Part shown: one piece after another, positions 17,149-26,146 of the stretch | Numbering within the stretch: the stretch's first letter is position 1 | How the letters are laid out: every line of letters begins with the position of its first letter | Assembly: GCA_015075425.1 (NCBI GenBank) | Contig: JABTUL010000003.1 | Span: 124,001-188,000, forward strand | Reading direction: 5' to 3' | Source: Spirochaetales bacterium | Lineage (GTDB): Bacteria > Spirochaetota > Leptospiria > Leptospirales > Leptonemataceae | Length of the DNA stretch: 64,000 bases | Program-made: the position numbers and the translations under genes | The notes under the pieces: model-generated | The model's database searches: none | The model's input: the letters and a program-made list of their open reading frames with translations, nothing else | Told to the model about the DNA's origin: nothing

Positions 17149-18420
17149 ATGAAAGCAACCATCAGCAACTACATTTGTGGGGCCTGCGGAGCAACGTTTC
17201 GGCGGTGGTCCGGTCGCTGTCCGCGTTGTGAAGAATGGAATTCTCTGCGGGAGCGTGAAGAGGGTCGCCTGGACAAATTTCCCGCCACTCGCCTGGTTCT
17301 TCTTTCCGAGTTGCAGACAGAGATCAGCGGCAGACGGTCCAGCGGTCTTAAGGAATTGGATCGATTGCTGGGAGGTGGATTTGTTCCCGGATCGGTCCTC
17401 CTGCTTGCCGGCGAACCGGGGGCGGGGAAATCCACTCTTCTTCTGGAAATTGCCCGGACGTTTGCCGGTAGCTGTGTTTATATTTCCGGTGAGGAAAGTT
17501 TGCAGCAGATTGCGGAGAGAGCGCGCCGCCTTGCGATCGTTAACCCACTCCTGCGACTCGGGGTTGCCTGTAGTATAGAAGAAATCCTGGCCACTGACGT
17601 GGCTGATCTGGTTTTTGTGGATTCCATCCAGACGGTTTCGAGTCGGGAAGCTCCAGCAGGAAGTCAACCGGCCATGCGACAGTCGATCGAACAGCTGACG
17701 CGGATGGCCCGCCAGAGCGGTAGCGTTGTGATTACTACAGGACACATTACCAGAGAAGGATCCATCGCCGGACCCCGCCTTCTGGAACACATGGTGGACG
17801 CGGTTTTCTTTTTTGAGAGTGACCGATCCGGTCAGCTGCGGATTCTACGCAGCATCAAGAATCGTTCCGGTCGCAGCGGTGAAAGCGCTTTTTTTGCCCA
17901 TCATCCGGCGGGACTGCGGGAAGTGGAGAGGCCGGATGCTGCGCTGTCTTTTCAGAATTCCATTCTCAGTGCAATGGTGGCGGGCAGTCGCGCCCTTCCG
18001 GTAGAGATCCAGGCTTTAGTCAGCGAAGGCTGCGGCAGACGGACCGCAGAAGGGTTGGATCAAAAACGACTGATGCTCCTTGCTGCCGTAATGGATCGGT
18101 ATCTGGGGACGGGCCTTGGCAATCGGGATATATTTGTGAACCTTGCCGGTGGCCTGTCTTCCGATGAGCCGGGTCTCGATCTGGCGCTGGTTGCAGCCAC
18201 CTATGCCTCGGCCACGCACCGCAACATGCACGGGGCCTTTGTGGGCGAAGTAGGCCTTGGAGGTGAGATACGGCCGGTGCAGCAACTGGATTTGCGCTGT
18301 GAGTCTCTGCGGGCGACAGGCGTGGAGCAGATATTCTGCCCACGCTCACAGGCCGATCGAGCCGGATTGCGCGGAATTCTGCACGTGGGAGAGTTGCCGG
18401 AAATTCTGACCGGTCTTTAG
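17149..18420 (+). CDS. radA: DNA repair protein RadA (Sms)
   Basis: A 423-residue protein of the standard RadA length. It has an N-terminal zinc finger (C10-x2-C13, C24-x2-C27 in ICGACG and CPRCEEWN), a RecA-like ATPase with Walker A GEPGAGKST (88-96) and Walker B LVFVDSI (about 154-160), and a Lon-like C-terminal domain (about 260-420, with DEPGLDLALVAA). RadA drives branch migration during recombination. The RadA-specific KNRFG motif reads KNRSG at 237-241: the phenylalanine is serine, a possible functional change. The ATG at 17149 is followed by the expected K/Y/C finger start. The gene converges on the aldehyde dehydrogenase gene. Confidence 0.93.
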   Translation: MKATISNYICGACGATFRRWSGRCPRCEEWNSLREREEGRLDKFPATRLVLLSELQTEISGRRSSGLKELDRLLGGGFVPGSVLLLAGEPGAGKSTLLLEIARTFAGSCVYISGEESLQQIAERARRLAIVNPLLRLGVACSIEEILATDVADLVFVDSIQTVSSREAPAGSQPAMRQSIEQLTRMARQSGSVVITTGHITREGSIAGPRLLEHMVDAVFFFESDRSGQLRILRSIKNRSGRSGESAFFAHHPAGLREVERPDAALSFQNSILSAMVAGSRALPVEIQALVSEGCGRRTAEGLDQKRLMLLAAVMDRYLGTGLGNRDIFVNLAGGLSSDEPGLDLALVAATYASATHRNMHGAFVGEVGLGGEIRPVQQLDLRCESLRATGVEQIFCPRSQADRAGLRGILHVGELPEILTGL

Positions 18421-18424
18421 TATG

Positions 18425-18442
18425 GATTTTTATAGAAAAATC
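18425..18442. terminator. A/T-rich hairpin between convergent genes
   Basis: GATTTTT at 18425-18431 and AAAAATC at 18436-18442 form a seven-base-pair stem around ATAG, immediately after the radA stop and before the stop of the convergent gene. The stem is A/T-rich with no G/C core, so as an intrinsic terminator it would be weak; its position between two convergent stops suggests a bidirectional role. Confidence 0.3.
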
Positions 18443-18456
18443 AGGGTACGCCCAAT

Positions 18457-19854
18457 TCAGCCCATAAATTTTTTGAGCAGCTGGAATTTTGGTCCGTTAA
18501 AGGGCGGGTAACGCAGAGGAATATCGATCCAGCGCGATTTGCGCAGAACGCTGCGTTTGTAGGAAAATGCTTCAAAACCCATGCGGCCGTGGTAAGCGCC
18601 CATTCCGCTATCGCCCACACCGCCAAAAGGAAGATCGGGCACACTTAAATGAACCATGGTATCATTAACACAGCCACCTCCAAAAGTGGTGCGCTTGAGC
18701 ACTTCGCGCTCGAATTTCCGATTGGCCGTGAAAAGGTACAGGGCCAGTGGACGGGGTCTTGAGTTGATGAAATCAATGGCTTCTTGTTCCGTGCCGTATT
18801 CCATGACCGGAAGAATAGGCCCAAAGATTTCTTCCTGCATCACCGGCGAATCGGATTTTACGTCAGTCAGGACAGTCGGAGCAATGTAGCGCTCTTTAAC
18901 GCTAATCTGTCCACCGGTGAAGACTTTTCCGTTTTTAAGATATTTTTTTAAACGATCAAAATGCCTCTGGTTGACAATTCGTCCATAGTCTTTACTTTGA
19001 GCGGGATCGCTGCCGTAGAACTGCTCAATGCTGGCTTTGATTTCCGGTAGCAGGCGATCTTTCACCGAGCGTTCCACAAGCAGGTAATCGGGGGCCACAC
19101 AGGTCTGTCCTGCATTCCAGAAGCGCCCCCAGGCGATGCGCCGGGCCGCCGTCTTTAGATTTACGCTGCCATCGACAATGCACGGACTTTTTCCACCCAG
19201 TTCAAGAACTACGGGCGTGAGATACTTTGCGGCCGCCTGCATAACAATTTTTCCTACCGCTGTGCCACCGGTGAAGAAGATCATATCGAAGCGCTGCTTC
19301 AAAAGGGCGGTATTGGTAGGCCTTCCGCCTTCCACGACAGCAATGTAGTTTTCCGGGAACGTTTGTCCGATCAGATCACGAATCACAAGAGATGTATGCG
19401 GAACCAGTTCCGATGGTTTGATGATAGCTGTGTTGCCCGCTGCAATGGCGGCGACGAGCGGCGCGATTGCCAGGTGGAAAGGATAATTGTAGGGGGCGAT
19501 GATGAGGACGTTCCCAAAGGGTTCGGGAGTGATGGAAGCATAAGCCGGAAATTGCGAGAGCGGTACGGGAACTGCGCGTTCCGCCATCCAGCGCGGCAGC
19601 CACTTCAAGGCATGTTTGATCTCTTCCAGGATAATTCCTGTTTCTGAGGCATAGCCCTCAAAGGCCGATTTTCCCAGGTCCTTCTGCAAGGCCTCAAGAA
19701 TTATGTTCTCCCGCGCTTCAATGGCCAGCTTCAATCGTTTTAGCTGTGACTTGCGAAAGTCCAGCTCCCGGGTTTCTCCCTTGAGGAAGTATTCTTTCTG
19801 GGCCCCGATCAAACCAAGTATTTTCCGGGATGGCGTTTCAGCGGGTGGTTTCAT
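18457..19854 (-). CDS. NAD(P)-dependent aldehyde dehydrogenase (ALDH3-like)
   Basis: A 465-residue enzyme from the ATG at 19854 (a longer frame exists). It has the aldehyde dehydrogenase core: IIAPYNYPFHLAIAPL for the cofactor site, FTGGTAVGKIV, LELGGKSPCIVD with the general-base glutamate, and NAGQTCVAPDY with the catalytic cysteine. The short length and the C-terminal hydrophobic region fit the class 3 fatty aldehyde group, which oxidises medium- and long-chain aldehydes to acids. A C-terminal FSYKRSVLRKSRWIDIPLRYPP stretch (with the usual basic tail) may touch the membrane. It stands alone between convergent radA and the DUF1554 gene. Confidence 0.88.
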   Translation of the reverse strand: MKPPAETPSRKILGLIGAQKEYFLKGETRELDFRKSQLKRLKLAIEARENIILEALQKDLGKSAFEGYASETGIILEEIKHALKWLPRWMAERAVPVPLSQFPAYASITPEPFGNVLIIAPYNYPFHLAIAPLVAAIAAGNTAIIKPSELVPHTSLVIRDLIGQTFPENYIAVVEGGRPTNTALLKQRFDMIFFTGGTAVGKIVMQAAAKYLTPVVLELGGKSPCIVDGSVNLKTAARRIAWGRFWNAGQTCVAPDYLLVERSVKDRLLPEIKASIEQFYGSDPAQSKDYGRIVNQRHFDRLKKYLKNGKVFTGGQISVKERYIAPTVLTDVKSDSPVMQEEIFGPILPVMEYGTEQEAIDFINSRPRPLALYLFTANRKFEREVLKRTTFGGGCVNDTMVHLSVPDLPFGGVGDSGMGAYHGRMGFEAFSYKRSVLRKSRWIDIPLRYPPFNGPKFQLLKKFMG

Positions 19855-20037
19855 AGGTTGCGTCCGGTGTGATTTGCTTTGTGTGCCGGAACAAGTCTTT
19901 TTTTCCTGCCGGAATTGCCCCGAAAGCACTCTGACTCGCGTCCTTCGTGGGAATCCTTCCCCGTCAATTCTGACGGTGCTATTCGGGCTGGCTGAAATCC
20001 TTCCGGAAAAGCAGAAGCTCCAGAAGCCGGATTTTTA

Positions 20038-20071
20038 TTGACACCAGCGAATCTAAGAGTAGTTCTATATT
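20038..20071 (+). promoter_or_regulatory. Possible promoter of the DUF1554 lipoprotein gene
   Basis: TTGACA at 20038-20043 matches a -35 hexamer exactly and TATATT at 20066-20071 resembles a -10 hexamer, but the 22-base spacer is longer than the usual 16-18, so the pair may not be used as such. A good ribosome site, AGGAGA, lies seven bases before the ATG at 20097. Confidence 0.25.
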
Positions 20072-20096
20072 AAGAAAAATAATAGGAGAAATTCAA

Positions 20097-20732
20097 ATGC
20101 AAAAAAATCATCTCTGGCTGTCCATCTTCATTCTGCTGGGCTCCTGTACAGTGGTGGAACAGTTTACGGGTGCAGAAGAAAAACAGAATCCGGCGACACT
20201 CCTGGCGGTTCTCCTGGCTACCCAGGGTTCCAGTAGCACGAGTGCATTCGTTGGTCATGTTTATGTAACAAATTCCGCTTACAATGGCAATCTGGGTGGT
20301 GTTTCCGGGGCCGATGCCAAATGCAATTCGGCCGACGCCAATAAGCCAGGCAGCGGCACGTACAAGGCCATGATTGTCCAGGGAACAACTCGGCGTGCCT
20401 GCAGCACAGCGAATTGCACTTCCTCTTCAGAGAACATTGATTGGGTATTCAAACCCGGTGCACAATACTATCGCAGTAACCGCACTACGCTAATTGGAAC
20501 AGCCAGTAGTGCAGGGATCTTTGCATCAGCAGTCTGGGACACAGGGGAAACACGTTTCTGGACCGGGCTTGGATCGGACTGGACCAACAGTGCAAACCAT
20601 TGCTTGAGCTGGACCTCCGGCGATAATGGTCAGGCAGGCAGTTACGGATTGACTGACGGAACTACGAGTGCCATGGATTGCACCGGAAGTGGAGGATGGG
20701 GTAATTCTTACCTTCTGTGCGTGTTGCAATAA
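20097..20732 (+). CDS. DUF1554 domain lipoprotein
   Basis: A 211-residue lipoprotein with signal peptide ending LLGSC (Cys17). The domain starts near residue 52 (FVGHVYVTNSAYNGNLGG), continues with GADAKCNSADANKPGSGTYKAM, and ends with WTSGDNGQAGSYGL and GWGNSYLLCVLQ. This is the DUF1554 pattern, expanded in Leptospira and related genera and found on surface or secreted proteins with a C-type-lectin-like outline. Four or more cysteines are spaced for disulphides. It stands alone with its own AGGAGA ribosome site. The ligand is unknown. Confidence 0.85.
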   Translation: MQKNHLWLSIFILLGSCTVVEQFTGAEEKQNPATLLAVLLATQGSSSTSAFVGHVYVTNSAYNGNLGGVSGADAKCNSADANKPGSGTYKAMIVQGTTRRACSTANCTSSSENIDWVFKPGAQYYRSNRTTLIGTASSAGIFASAVWDTGETRFWTGLGSDWTNSANHCLSWTSGDNGQAGSYGLTDGTTSAMDCTGSGGWGNSYLLCVLQ

Positions 20733-20800
20733 GGTCCTTTCTTTGAGGCCGGATCGGTGACTGCGGAGCCTTGAGGTATCCCATAGATTCGTGACCGAGT

Positions 20801-21661
20801 CTACCTTTGACGGTTTACTGGCAAAGAAAAATCCTCTCTGTCCGCTGAAGGAAGGCGGTGCAGAGGTATGCGAGCCTTGAGGCTTTTGCGGCCGATAAAG
20901 CGCTCAGCTTGAGGTTGCATTCTATAGAACTGATTTGCCTGAGCGCTGTACCGTTCAGCCCGATGCAGAAGGTGCGGATGACTTTGCAGATATTCTATCA
21001 GGGGGCCGCGCGTCGCCTGTTGCGACATGGCTTTATCCATTCGCCTGAAAAAAAGACCGAGTGCCGCGGGATCATAGGGCGATTGTCGCAAGTAGGTCCA
21101 GGCAAAATCATCAGCCTCACCCTCCTGGGATTTGTTGTAGCTGTGACGCAGGACAAGGCTCATGGCAAAATCAGCTATCTGCCCCAGCGTGGCTGCGCGA
21201 ATTTTCCGACCCAGGAGTTCCATGCGGACCAGAGTCAGGCAGTGGGTTAGTTCCACATGGCCCACTTCATGGGCCAGAATTGCCATGAGTTCGGCTTCTG
21301 ACTCGACAAAATCCAGTATTCCGGCCGTGATCAGAATAACGCCTCCAGGCAGTGCAAAAGCATTGATCGATGGGCTATCAATAATAAATACTTCATATTT
21401 AAAATCTTTCGTGCGTTTGACCGGTATTTGTTCCACAAGTTGCTGGACATACTCCCTGTCTTTCTGGTGAGCATTTGTAGATTCGCCGTACCGCCTGGCG
21501 ATGGCGGCACCGTATTCTTTTTCATCAAGTTCATCAATGGCTATAACCCGGGTTAGAGCCCGGTCCATGCGCATCACCGGCTTGCCGAGCATTTGAAAAG
21601 CGGGTGCAAAAGTCAGCTCAAGCTTACTTCCGTCAGTTGAGCGTCGCAGTAGAAAGATCAA
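20801..21661 (-). CDS. M48-family zinc metalloprotease
   Basis: A 286-residue protein. The TTG at 21661 is proposed as the start: it overlaps the TGA of the upstream gene as TTGA and is preceded by GGTGGAAG at good spacing. The zinc motif HEVGH is in ILAHEVGHVELTH, with a downstream glutamate in EGEADDFAW as third ligand. The region before it (NAFALPGGVILITAGILDFV) is typical of M48 peptidases such as BepA and LoiP, which clear misassembled envelope proteins. No clear signal peptide follows the TTG start, so whether it is exported is unresolved. The C-terminal SHPHLLHRAERYSA is the usual family end. Confidence 0.8.
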   Translation of the reverse strand: MIFLLRRSTDGSKLELTFAPAFQMLGKPVMRMDRALTRVIAIDELDEKEYGAAIARRYGESTNAHQKDREYVQQLVEQIPVKRTKDFKYEVFIIDSPSINAFALPGGVILITAGILDFVESEAELMAILAHEVGHVELTHCLTLVRMELLGRKIRAATLGQIADFAMSLVLRHSYNKSQEGEADDFAWTYLRQSPYDPAALGLFFRRMDKAMSQQATRGPLIEYLQSHPHLLHRAERYSAQANQFYRMQPQAERFIGRKSLKARIPLHRLPSADREDFSLPVNRQR

Positions 21662-23421
21662 TATACTTCCACCAACGTAAGGCACAGGGCCAGAGCGATA
21701 AGAGAAATCTGGCGGAAGTGGTTCTCCCGTAAAAAAATGCTCATAGAAAAGACGATGGTTAAAAGGGCCACCCAGAGAAGGGTTAACAAAGCCTGATCGA
21801 ACGACCAGTATAGAAAAAAAGCGGCAGCGAGAAACAGGGGATCTAAAATCCACAGATGCACGCGCCGATCAATTTTTTCCCGGAAGTTCATGATGCCCTG
21901 GAAAGGACCCATGTCGACTTTTGCAAAGCGAATCTGCCGCAGTGGAAAAATGGCAGCAAGTAGTAAGCATAGCGTAACGAGCCCGGCAATCCAGTTCTGA
22001 TCGGCCAGATGGATGGCGGGCATTTCTCCTGTGCTGGAAAGAAAGGCCAGGTAAAAAGCGGAACCCCAGAAAAAGCAAAGGGCATAAACCTTCAGGCGAT
22101 CCATAGTCCGCCACCGGGAAAGCAGCAAGAGCGGAAAAGGGAGCAAAGCATAAACGGTGCTCATCCAGCGTTCAGGAATTTCGCGCTCCAGAATTATCCA
22201 GCTCAGGATCATCGCGAATTCGAGAAAGAAGGGCTGGACCCGACTGGAAAAAGGGGCTCCGGCTCCCGGGATGCTAAACCAGTAGATGATCGCGGCCAGG
22301 CCAAAGAGCTGGATAGCAAGTCTTGCCGAAATACCTCCCAGAGGTAGTTCGCTCTGTAGTTCTACCAGCAAATGCCTCACAAGAAAAGCAACCACGAGGA
22401 CGGTTCCGGTGTAATAGATGTGCTGTAGCGTCTCTATAGCTGCCGCATCTCTAACCCTTTTCTGTAGTGCCCTGGCCAGTTCCGCGGCCAGCAGGGAAAG
22501 CAGGAGCCAGGAGAGCCCCAGAAGCAGCGGAAACTCTGGCCTGGTTAGCCGTACGCACCACAGGCCCAGCTGTAAAGCAACAAGGCAGACTGCAGCATTG
22601 CGCAGCAGCGGAAAAGGCGATATCAGTTTTATCGCAACGGTTGCTGAGACAGCAATGAAAGGTAGCCAGGCAAGGATAGCGTAAATCAAATCAGGAATGT
22701 TGGACCGGGTAAATTGCACTTTCCAGAACCAGAGATGCGCAAAAAGCAAGAAAACCCAGATTCCACAGCGAAAATACCAGCTGCGGTCAGCCGGAATGGT
22801 TTTATGTGCTGGTAGAAAAAACAGAGCAAAGGCAATCGCACTCGCAATAGCCGACGCATACGGGCTTCCTTTCAGGGAACCGTAAATTAATAAAAGTAGT
22901 AAACCTTCAAGGATACTGCCGCTGATCTTCCAGCCCGGCAGCGTATCTTCCCGGGGTAACAACCGTCTCTGGCTGAAGGTGAGCAGGGTGACCAGTACGA
23001 TAGTCGCACCTGCCTGATAAAAATTTTCCCCTGTCCGGCTTTCATTCAGGACCAGTGCGGCATACCAGCCACCGGACATCAAATAAAGGAGACGGCCGAT
23101 TTCTTCCAGCAGCCGGTCTCCCAGGCGTTGCGTCAGAATAGTGAACGTCAGCGTCTGAACCAGAATCAATCCGGCAATCAGCACCCAGTCCAGCTCCCAG
23201 CGCGAAAGCAAAATGAAGCCGCATATAACAAAGCTTTGAGCGATTAAAGTATCTGTCCGATGCAGCCAGAGGATCCCCTTGCTGCGGGCCTGGTGGGCAA
23301 CGATAAAGACTGCGAGAGCCCCTGAAAGAAAGAGCAGGCCGGAAAAACGTGTCTCTGGCAGATAAATCAAAACGGTTCCCAGCAAAGATGTCCAGTGCAG
23401 TAAATGGGCGATCAGGGGCAT
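21658..23421 (-). CDS. DUF2339-like membrane protein, C-terminal part
   Basis: A 587-residue polytopic protein with about 16 or more membrane segments and little soluble sequence. It lies in the same reading frame as the gene starting at 24474, and the frame between them is open except for one TGA at 23527-23529. The 35 codons after that TGA also encode a membrane segment and basic residues that join onto this protein. It is therefore best read as the C-terminal part of a single DUF2339-type protein of about 938 residues, either split by a nonsense change or made from an internal start. The function of DUF2339 proteins is unknown. The M48 protease start overlaps its stop. Confidence 0.6.
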   Translation of the reverse strand: MPLIAHLLHWTSLLGTVLIYLPETRFSGLLFLSGALAVFIVAHQARSKGILWLHRTDTLIAQSFVICGFILLSRWELDWVLIAGLILVQTLTFTILTQRLGDRLLEEIGRLLYLMSGGWYAALVLNESRTGENFYQAGATIVLVTLLTFSQRRLLPREDTLPGWKISGSILEGLLLLLIYGSLKGSPYASAIASAIAFALFFLPAHKTIPADRSWYFRCGIWVFLLFAHLWFWKVQFTRSNIPDLIYAILAWLPFIAVSATVAIKLISPFPLLRNAAVCLVALQLGLWCVRLTRPEFPLLLGLSWLLLSLLAAELARALQKRVRDAAAIETLQHIYYTGTVLVVAFLVRHLLVELQSELPLGGISARLAIQLFGLAAIIYWFSIPGAGAPFSSRVQPFFLEFAMILSWIILEREIPERWMSTVYALLPFPLLLLSRWRTMDRLKVYALCFFWGSAFYLAFLSSTGEMPAIHLADQNWIAGLVTLCLLLAAIFPLRQIRFAKVDMGPFQGIMNFREKIDRRVHLWILDPLFLAAAFFLYWSFDQALLTLLWVALLTIVFSMSIFLRENHFRQISLIALALCLTLVEVY

Positions 23422-23526
23422 GCTTTCAAGTTTATCGCTGCGAAAAGTCGAACGGTAGTGTAGTCCGATGGCAGTTCCAGCTACCAGAAGTCCACCAGCG
23501 AGGCCCGCGATGCGGAGTAGGCTGAG

Positions 23527-24474
23527 TCAGGAATTTGTTTGGTCGGTTACCGGGAGTCCAGCGGTCCCTCCCAGTGAAGTTAAGAAAATAATGTTGTAAA
23601 TTAAGTAGCTACTCGTGCACAAAAGACTCTGATGCTCCCATCGGCTGCGTGCGGCCATGAGAACTCCTGCTGATGAAGTGAGGGCTGCAAGAAGGAGCAC
23701 GGGGAGCCTGGCTGGCAGAATGGCCAGAACGATCAAAGACAGAACCAGGTGCAGTGAGGCGAACGACTGTTCGGAGGCCCGGTAAGTAAAAACCAAATTG
23801 ATCGCCACGGCCAGGGCAACCAGGCCCAGGCCACTCATTTCACTTTCAATCCAGCGAATCCCGGGTATGGCCACAGCAGCAAAGCATGCTACGAGCACCG
23901 TGGCACCAGAAACGGCGTAAAGAATGGAAGAGAATCGGGCCCAGTTTTCCTTGCCTTCTGTTCGGCGGCCGACCGCGGCAACGAGGGCTGCGACCGTTAC
24001 GATCATTAGAAAGCGGAAAACAGGCGCCAGAGCAAGGGCCGTGTAGACGGCCAGGAAGCCCATGCCCATGGTAAGTATCACTCCGCCCAGAATTCCGGTC
24101 CAGTTGGCCAGAATTACCCGCTGCAGGTTGATCTGCCATTCCGGTGCTGACCGAATCGCCGGGGAAGACCAGGCCCTGGGTTCGCTAAGGTTTAGCCGGG
24201 GCTCTACCCGAGTCTCTTCGCCCACAGGATCCGGCACTGCTGCCGGGGTTAATGGCATGCTGGGACTCTGTGCAGCTACGGATGCAGCGATTTTTCCTGC
24301 TTCGCTGCCGGGCGTTCGGTTTTGCGGCGGCAGGGAAGGCTTCGGGACCTGCTTTTTCATCAGTTCTATCTGTTCCTGCAGCAACGTGATGCGGCCACTT
24401 AGAGTACGTACATACACTGCCAGAACCACAAACGCGATGAGATAGACAGCCTGTTCAAGGTTCAAAATGTTCAA
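23527..24474 (-). CDS. DUF2339-like membrane protein, N-terminal part
   Basis: A 315-residue product with an N-terminal membrane segment, a coiled coil (about 25-45), a Pro/Ala-rich linker, and then membrane segments starting with NWTGILGGVILTMGMGF, the pattern that opens the DUF2339 membrane domain. The TTG at 24474 is the likely start, with GGCGGAG about five bases upstream. It ends at a TGA at 23529-23527; the same frame then continues into the 587-residue frame downstream. DUF2339 proteins are normally 800-1000 residues, so this product is truncated unless the TGA is read through or is a sequence error. Confidence 0.6.
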   Translation of the reverse strand: MNILNLEQAVYLIAFVVLAVYVRTLSGRITLLQEQIELMKKQVPKPSLPPQNRTPGSEAGKIAASVAAQSPSMPLTPAAVPDPVGEETRVEPRLNLSEPRAWSSPAIRSAPEWQINLQRVILANWTGILGGVILTMGMGFLAVYTALALAPVFRFLMIVTVAALVAAVGRRTEGKENWARFSSILYAVSGATVLVACFAAVAIPGIRWIESEMSGLGLVALAVAINLVFTYRASEQSFASLHLVLSLIVLAILPARLPVLLLAALTSSAGVLMAARSRWEHQSLLCTSSYLIYNIIFLTSLGGTAGLPVTDQTNS

Positions 24475-24635
24475 TGGCTCCGCCCATGCTGGTCAGCAAG
24501 GGTGTCCTGTATGACAATCGTTTTCATGTTACCATACAACTATTACCTTATGATATGGCAATAGTTTTCGGGCCATGCCCATCCACCAGGTGTTGGCCTC
24601 CGATATTCTATGCTTTTACCCGGGCTGCGTTAGAT
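24475..24635. other. Non-coding stretch upstream of the DUF2339 gene
   Basis: This stretch must hold the promoter of the minus-strand membrane protein. I see A/T-rich patches near 24525-24560 but no convincing hexamer pair, no repeat and no coding frame. Confidence 0.3.
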
Positions 24636-24848
24636 TCAATTCATCCATCTGGTAGATTTGACTTTTTTATAAAATCCTTTGGCTTCCAGATCACCGGATG
24701 CCGTTAGCGGAAAATCAGATTTCACCAGAGCCCAGGTGGCATGAGAGATAAGGATCCCCCCTGGCTTTGCCTGTGCCTGAATCCGACTGGCCAGGTTAAC
24801 ATTGGAGCCAATGATGGTGTAATCCATGCGTTCCGGCCGCCTGCAGCA
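24636..24848 (-). pseudogene. Remnant of a class III adenylate/guanylate cyclase (C-terminal end)
   Basis: Translation on the minus strand gives RPERMDYTIIGSNVNLASRI followed by QAQAKPGGILISHATW and a tail of about 25 residues. MDYTIIGxxVNLASRIQ is the conserved end of the class III cyclase catalytic domain, holding the transition-state Asn and Arg. Upstream the matching frame has stops (TAA, TGA) and the rest of the catalytic domain, including both metal-binding aspartates, is absent. It is a truncated fossil, not a gene. An intact class III cyclase lies at 36.1-38.5 kb; whether the fragment derives from a similar gene cannot be judged from this short piece. Confidence 0.7.
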
Positions 24849-25037
24849 GGATCAAATAGTTGGTTATGGCATCTGGGCGGCCTTTTCCGATAGCATGTTT
24901 GGATTGTAGTGGAAGGGGAAGAGTTGTCAAGGAGAGAAGGACCGTGCCGGGTATGCAGCCTCTTGGCGATTTCATGTCCCCAAAAATGGGTTGCTGCGGC
25001 GGGGCTGGACTCATAGCTCCGAATGGAGGCTGGCTAA
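24849..25037. other. Intergenic region between cyclase remnant and SGNH hydrolase gene
   Basis: No coding frame can be supported here. GGAGGC lies about 10 bases before the ATG at 25038 and probably serves as its ribosome site. A promoter for the hydrolase should lie here but no clear hexamers are visible. Confidence 0.3.
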
Positions 25038-26138
25038 ATGCAGAAAAACCTACTGCTGGCGCTTTTCAGCACCATCGTCATGATTTTAATAGCGGAGGCC
25101 GTCCTGCGCTTCGCCCGGAAGCGCTTTGTTGAGTATGCGGACCAGCAGGTCAGGATATCGCCTGCTTTTGGAGAAAAGATTCATGATCACTTCTTCTATG
25201 ATGAAAGTGGTCTCTTTCTCATTCGACCAGGCTCATCCGGTATGCATGTTGGATTCAATCGCCCGGCAGTGAAAATAACTGTGAATCAAGCCGGTTTCCG
25301 CGGCCAGGAATTGAAGCCTGAATCAAAGAAAATCTTTATTACAGGCGATAGCATCATTTTTGACGGCGGCAATCTTGAGGAGAATACAATCGCCGCCCAC
25401 CTTGAGCGGTCACTGGATCAAAAATATCAAGTGGTCAACGCCGGTACTACTGATGTCGGAGTGGATCAGTATTTGATTCAGGCTAAGACCGGGCACCTCG
25501 CGCGCTATAAGCCCGATATGGTTGTGATTGGTTTATATTTGAATGATGCAAGGCCGCCACAGGGTTTTATTGGCGAAAACAATAGCGCCGTTATCAATTT
25601 CCTTAAATTGCCCATCCTGCGCTCCTCGGCTCTTTCGGAGTTTGTCCAGATTGGCTATTATGCGCTGGTTCTGGGCAGGGAGTCTTATGAGAATCCTAAC
25701 GCAAGACGGTTTGCCTGGACCGGGCCGTGGAATGACCGCAAGTGGAGGGTAGCTCCCCAGGCTTATAAAGAACTTATTGACGAGGCTCGCTATGATTGGG
25801 GTGCCGCCTGGGTTCCGGCGGAGCAGGAGAAAGTTTTACAGGCTATTTATGAAATCCATGAACAATACCGGGCGAAAGGAATCAAGCTGGCGGTCATTCA
25901 GTTCCCGGCGAATGTTCAGGTTTATGCTGAGTTCAATGATGAAATTGTTGCCCGGCCTCAGAGGGGAATTTCAAAAGCGTTACGGCTAAAAGGTATTCCC
26001 GAGCTCGATTTGCTGCCAATTTTCCGTGAAAATAGGCAGGGCATAATCTTTGCCGACCAGTGCCATCTCACCGCAGACGGCAATAGAATTGCAATGAAGG
26101 CCATTGAACCATTTGTGAAGGGGTTGCTCTCTCTATAA
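25038..26138 (+). CDS. SGNH/GDSL-like hydrolase, membrane anchored
   Basis: A 366-residue protein with an N-terminal hydrophobic anchor (about 5-24). The SGNH elements are IFITGDSIIF around residue 100, with the nucleophile serine in GDS, VVIGLYLNDARPP in the place of the Asn block, and DQCHLTADGNRIAM near the end, with the catalytic Asp and His. Such enzymes hydrolyse or transfer acyl or acetyl esters on sugars, lipids or cell-wall polymers; the substrate is not indicated. It is a lone gene; a repeat element lies eight bases after its stop and may provide its terminator. Confidence 0.75.
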   Translation: MQKNLLLALFSTIVMILIAEAVLRFARKRFVEYADQQVRISPAFGEKIHDHFFYDESGLFLIRPGSSGMHVGFNRPAVKITVNQAGFRGQELKPESKKIFITGDSIIFDGGNLEENTIAAHLERSLDQKYQVVNAGTTDVGVDQYLIQAKTGHLARYKPDMVVIGLYLNDARPPQGFIGENNSAVINFLKLPILRSSALSEFVQIGYYALVLGRESYENPNARRFAWTGPWNDRKWRVAPQAYKELIDEARYDWGAAWVPAEQEKVLQAIYEIHEQYRAKGIKLAVIQFPANVQVYAEFNDEIVARPQRGISKALRLKGIPELDLLPIFRENRQGIIFADQCHLTADGNRIAMKAIEPFVKGLLSL

Positions 26139-26146
26139 TTCTCTAA

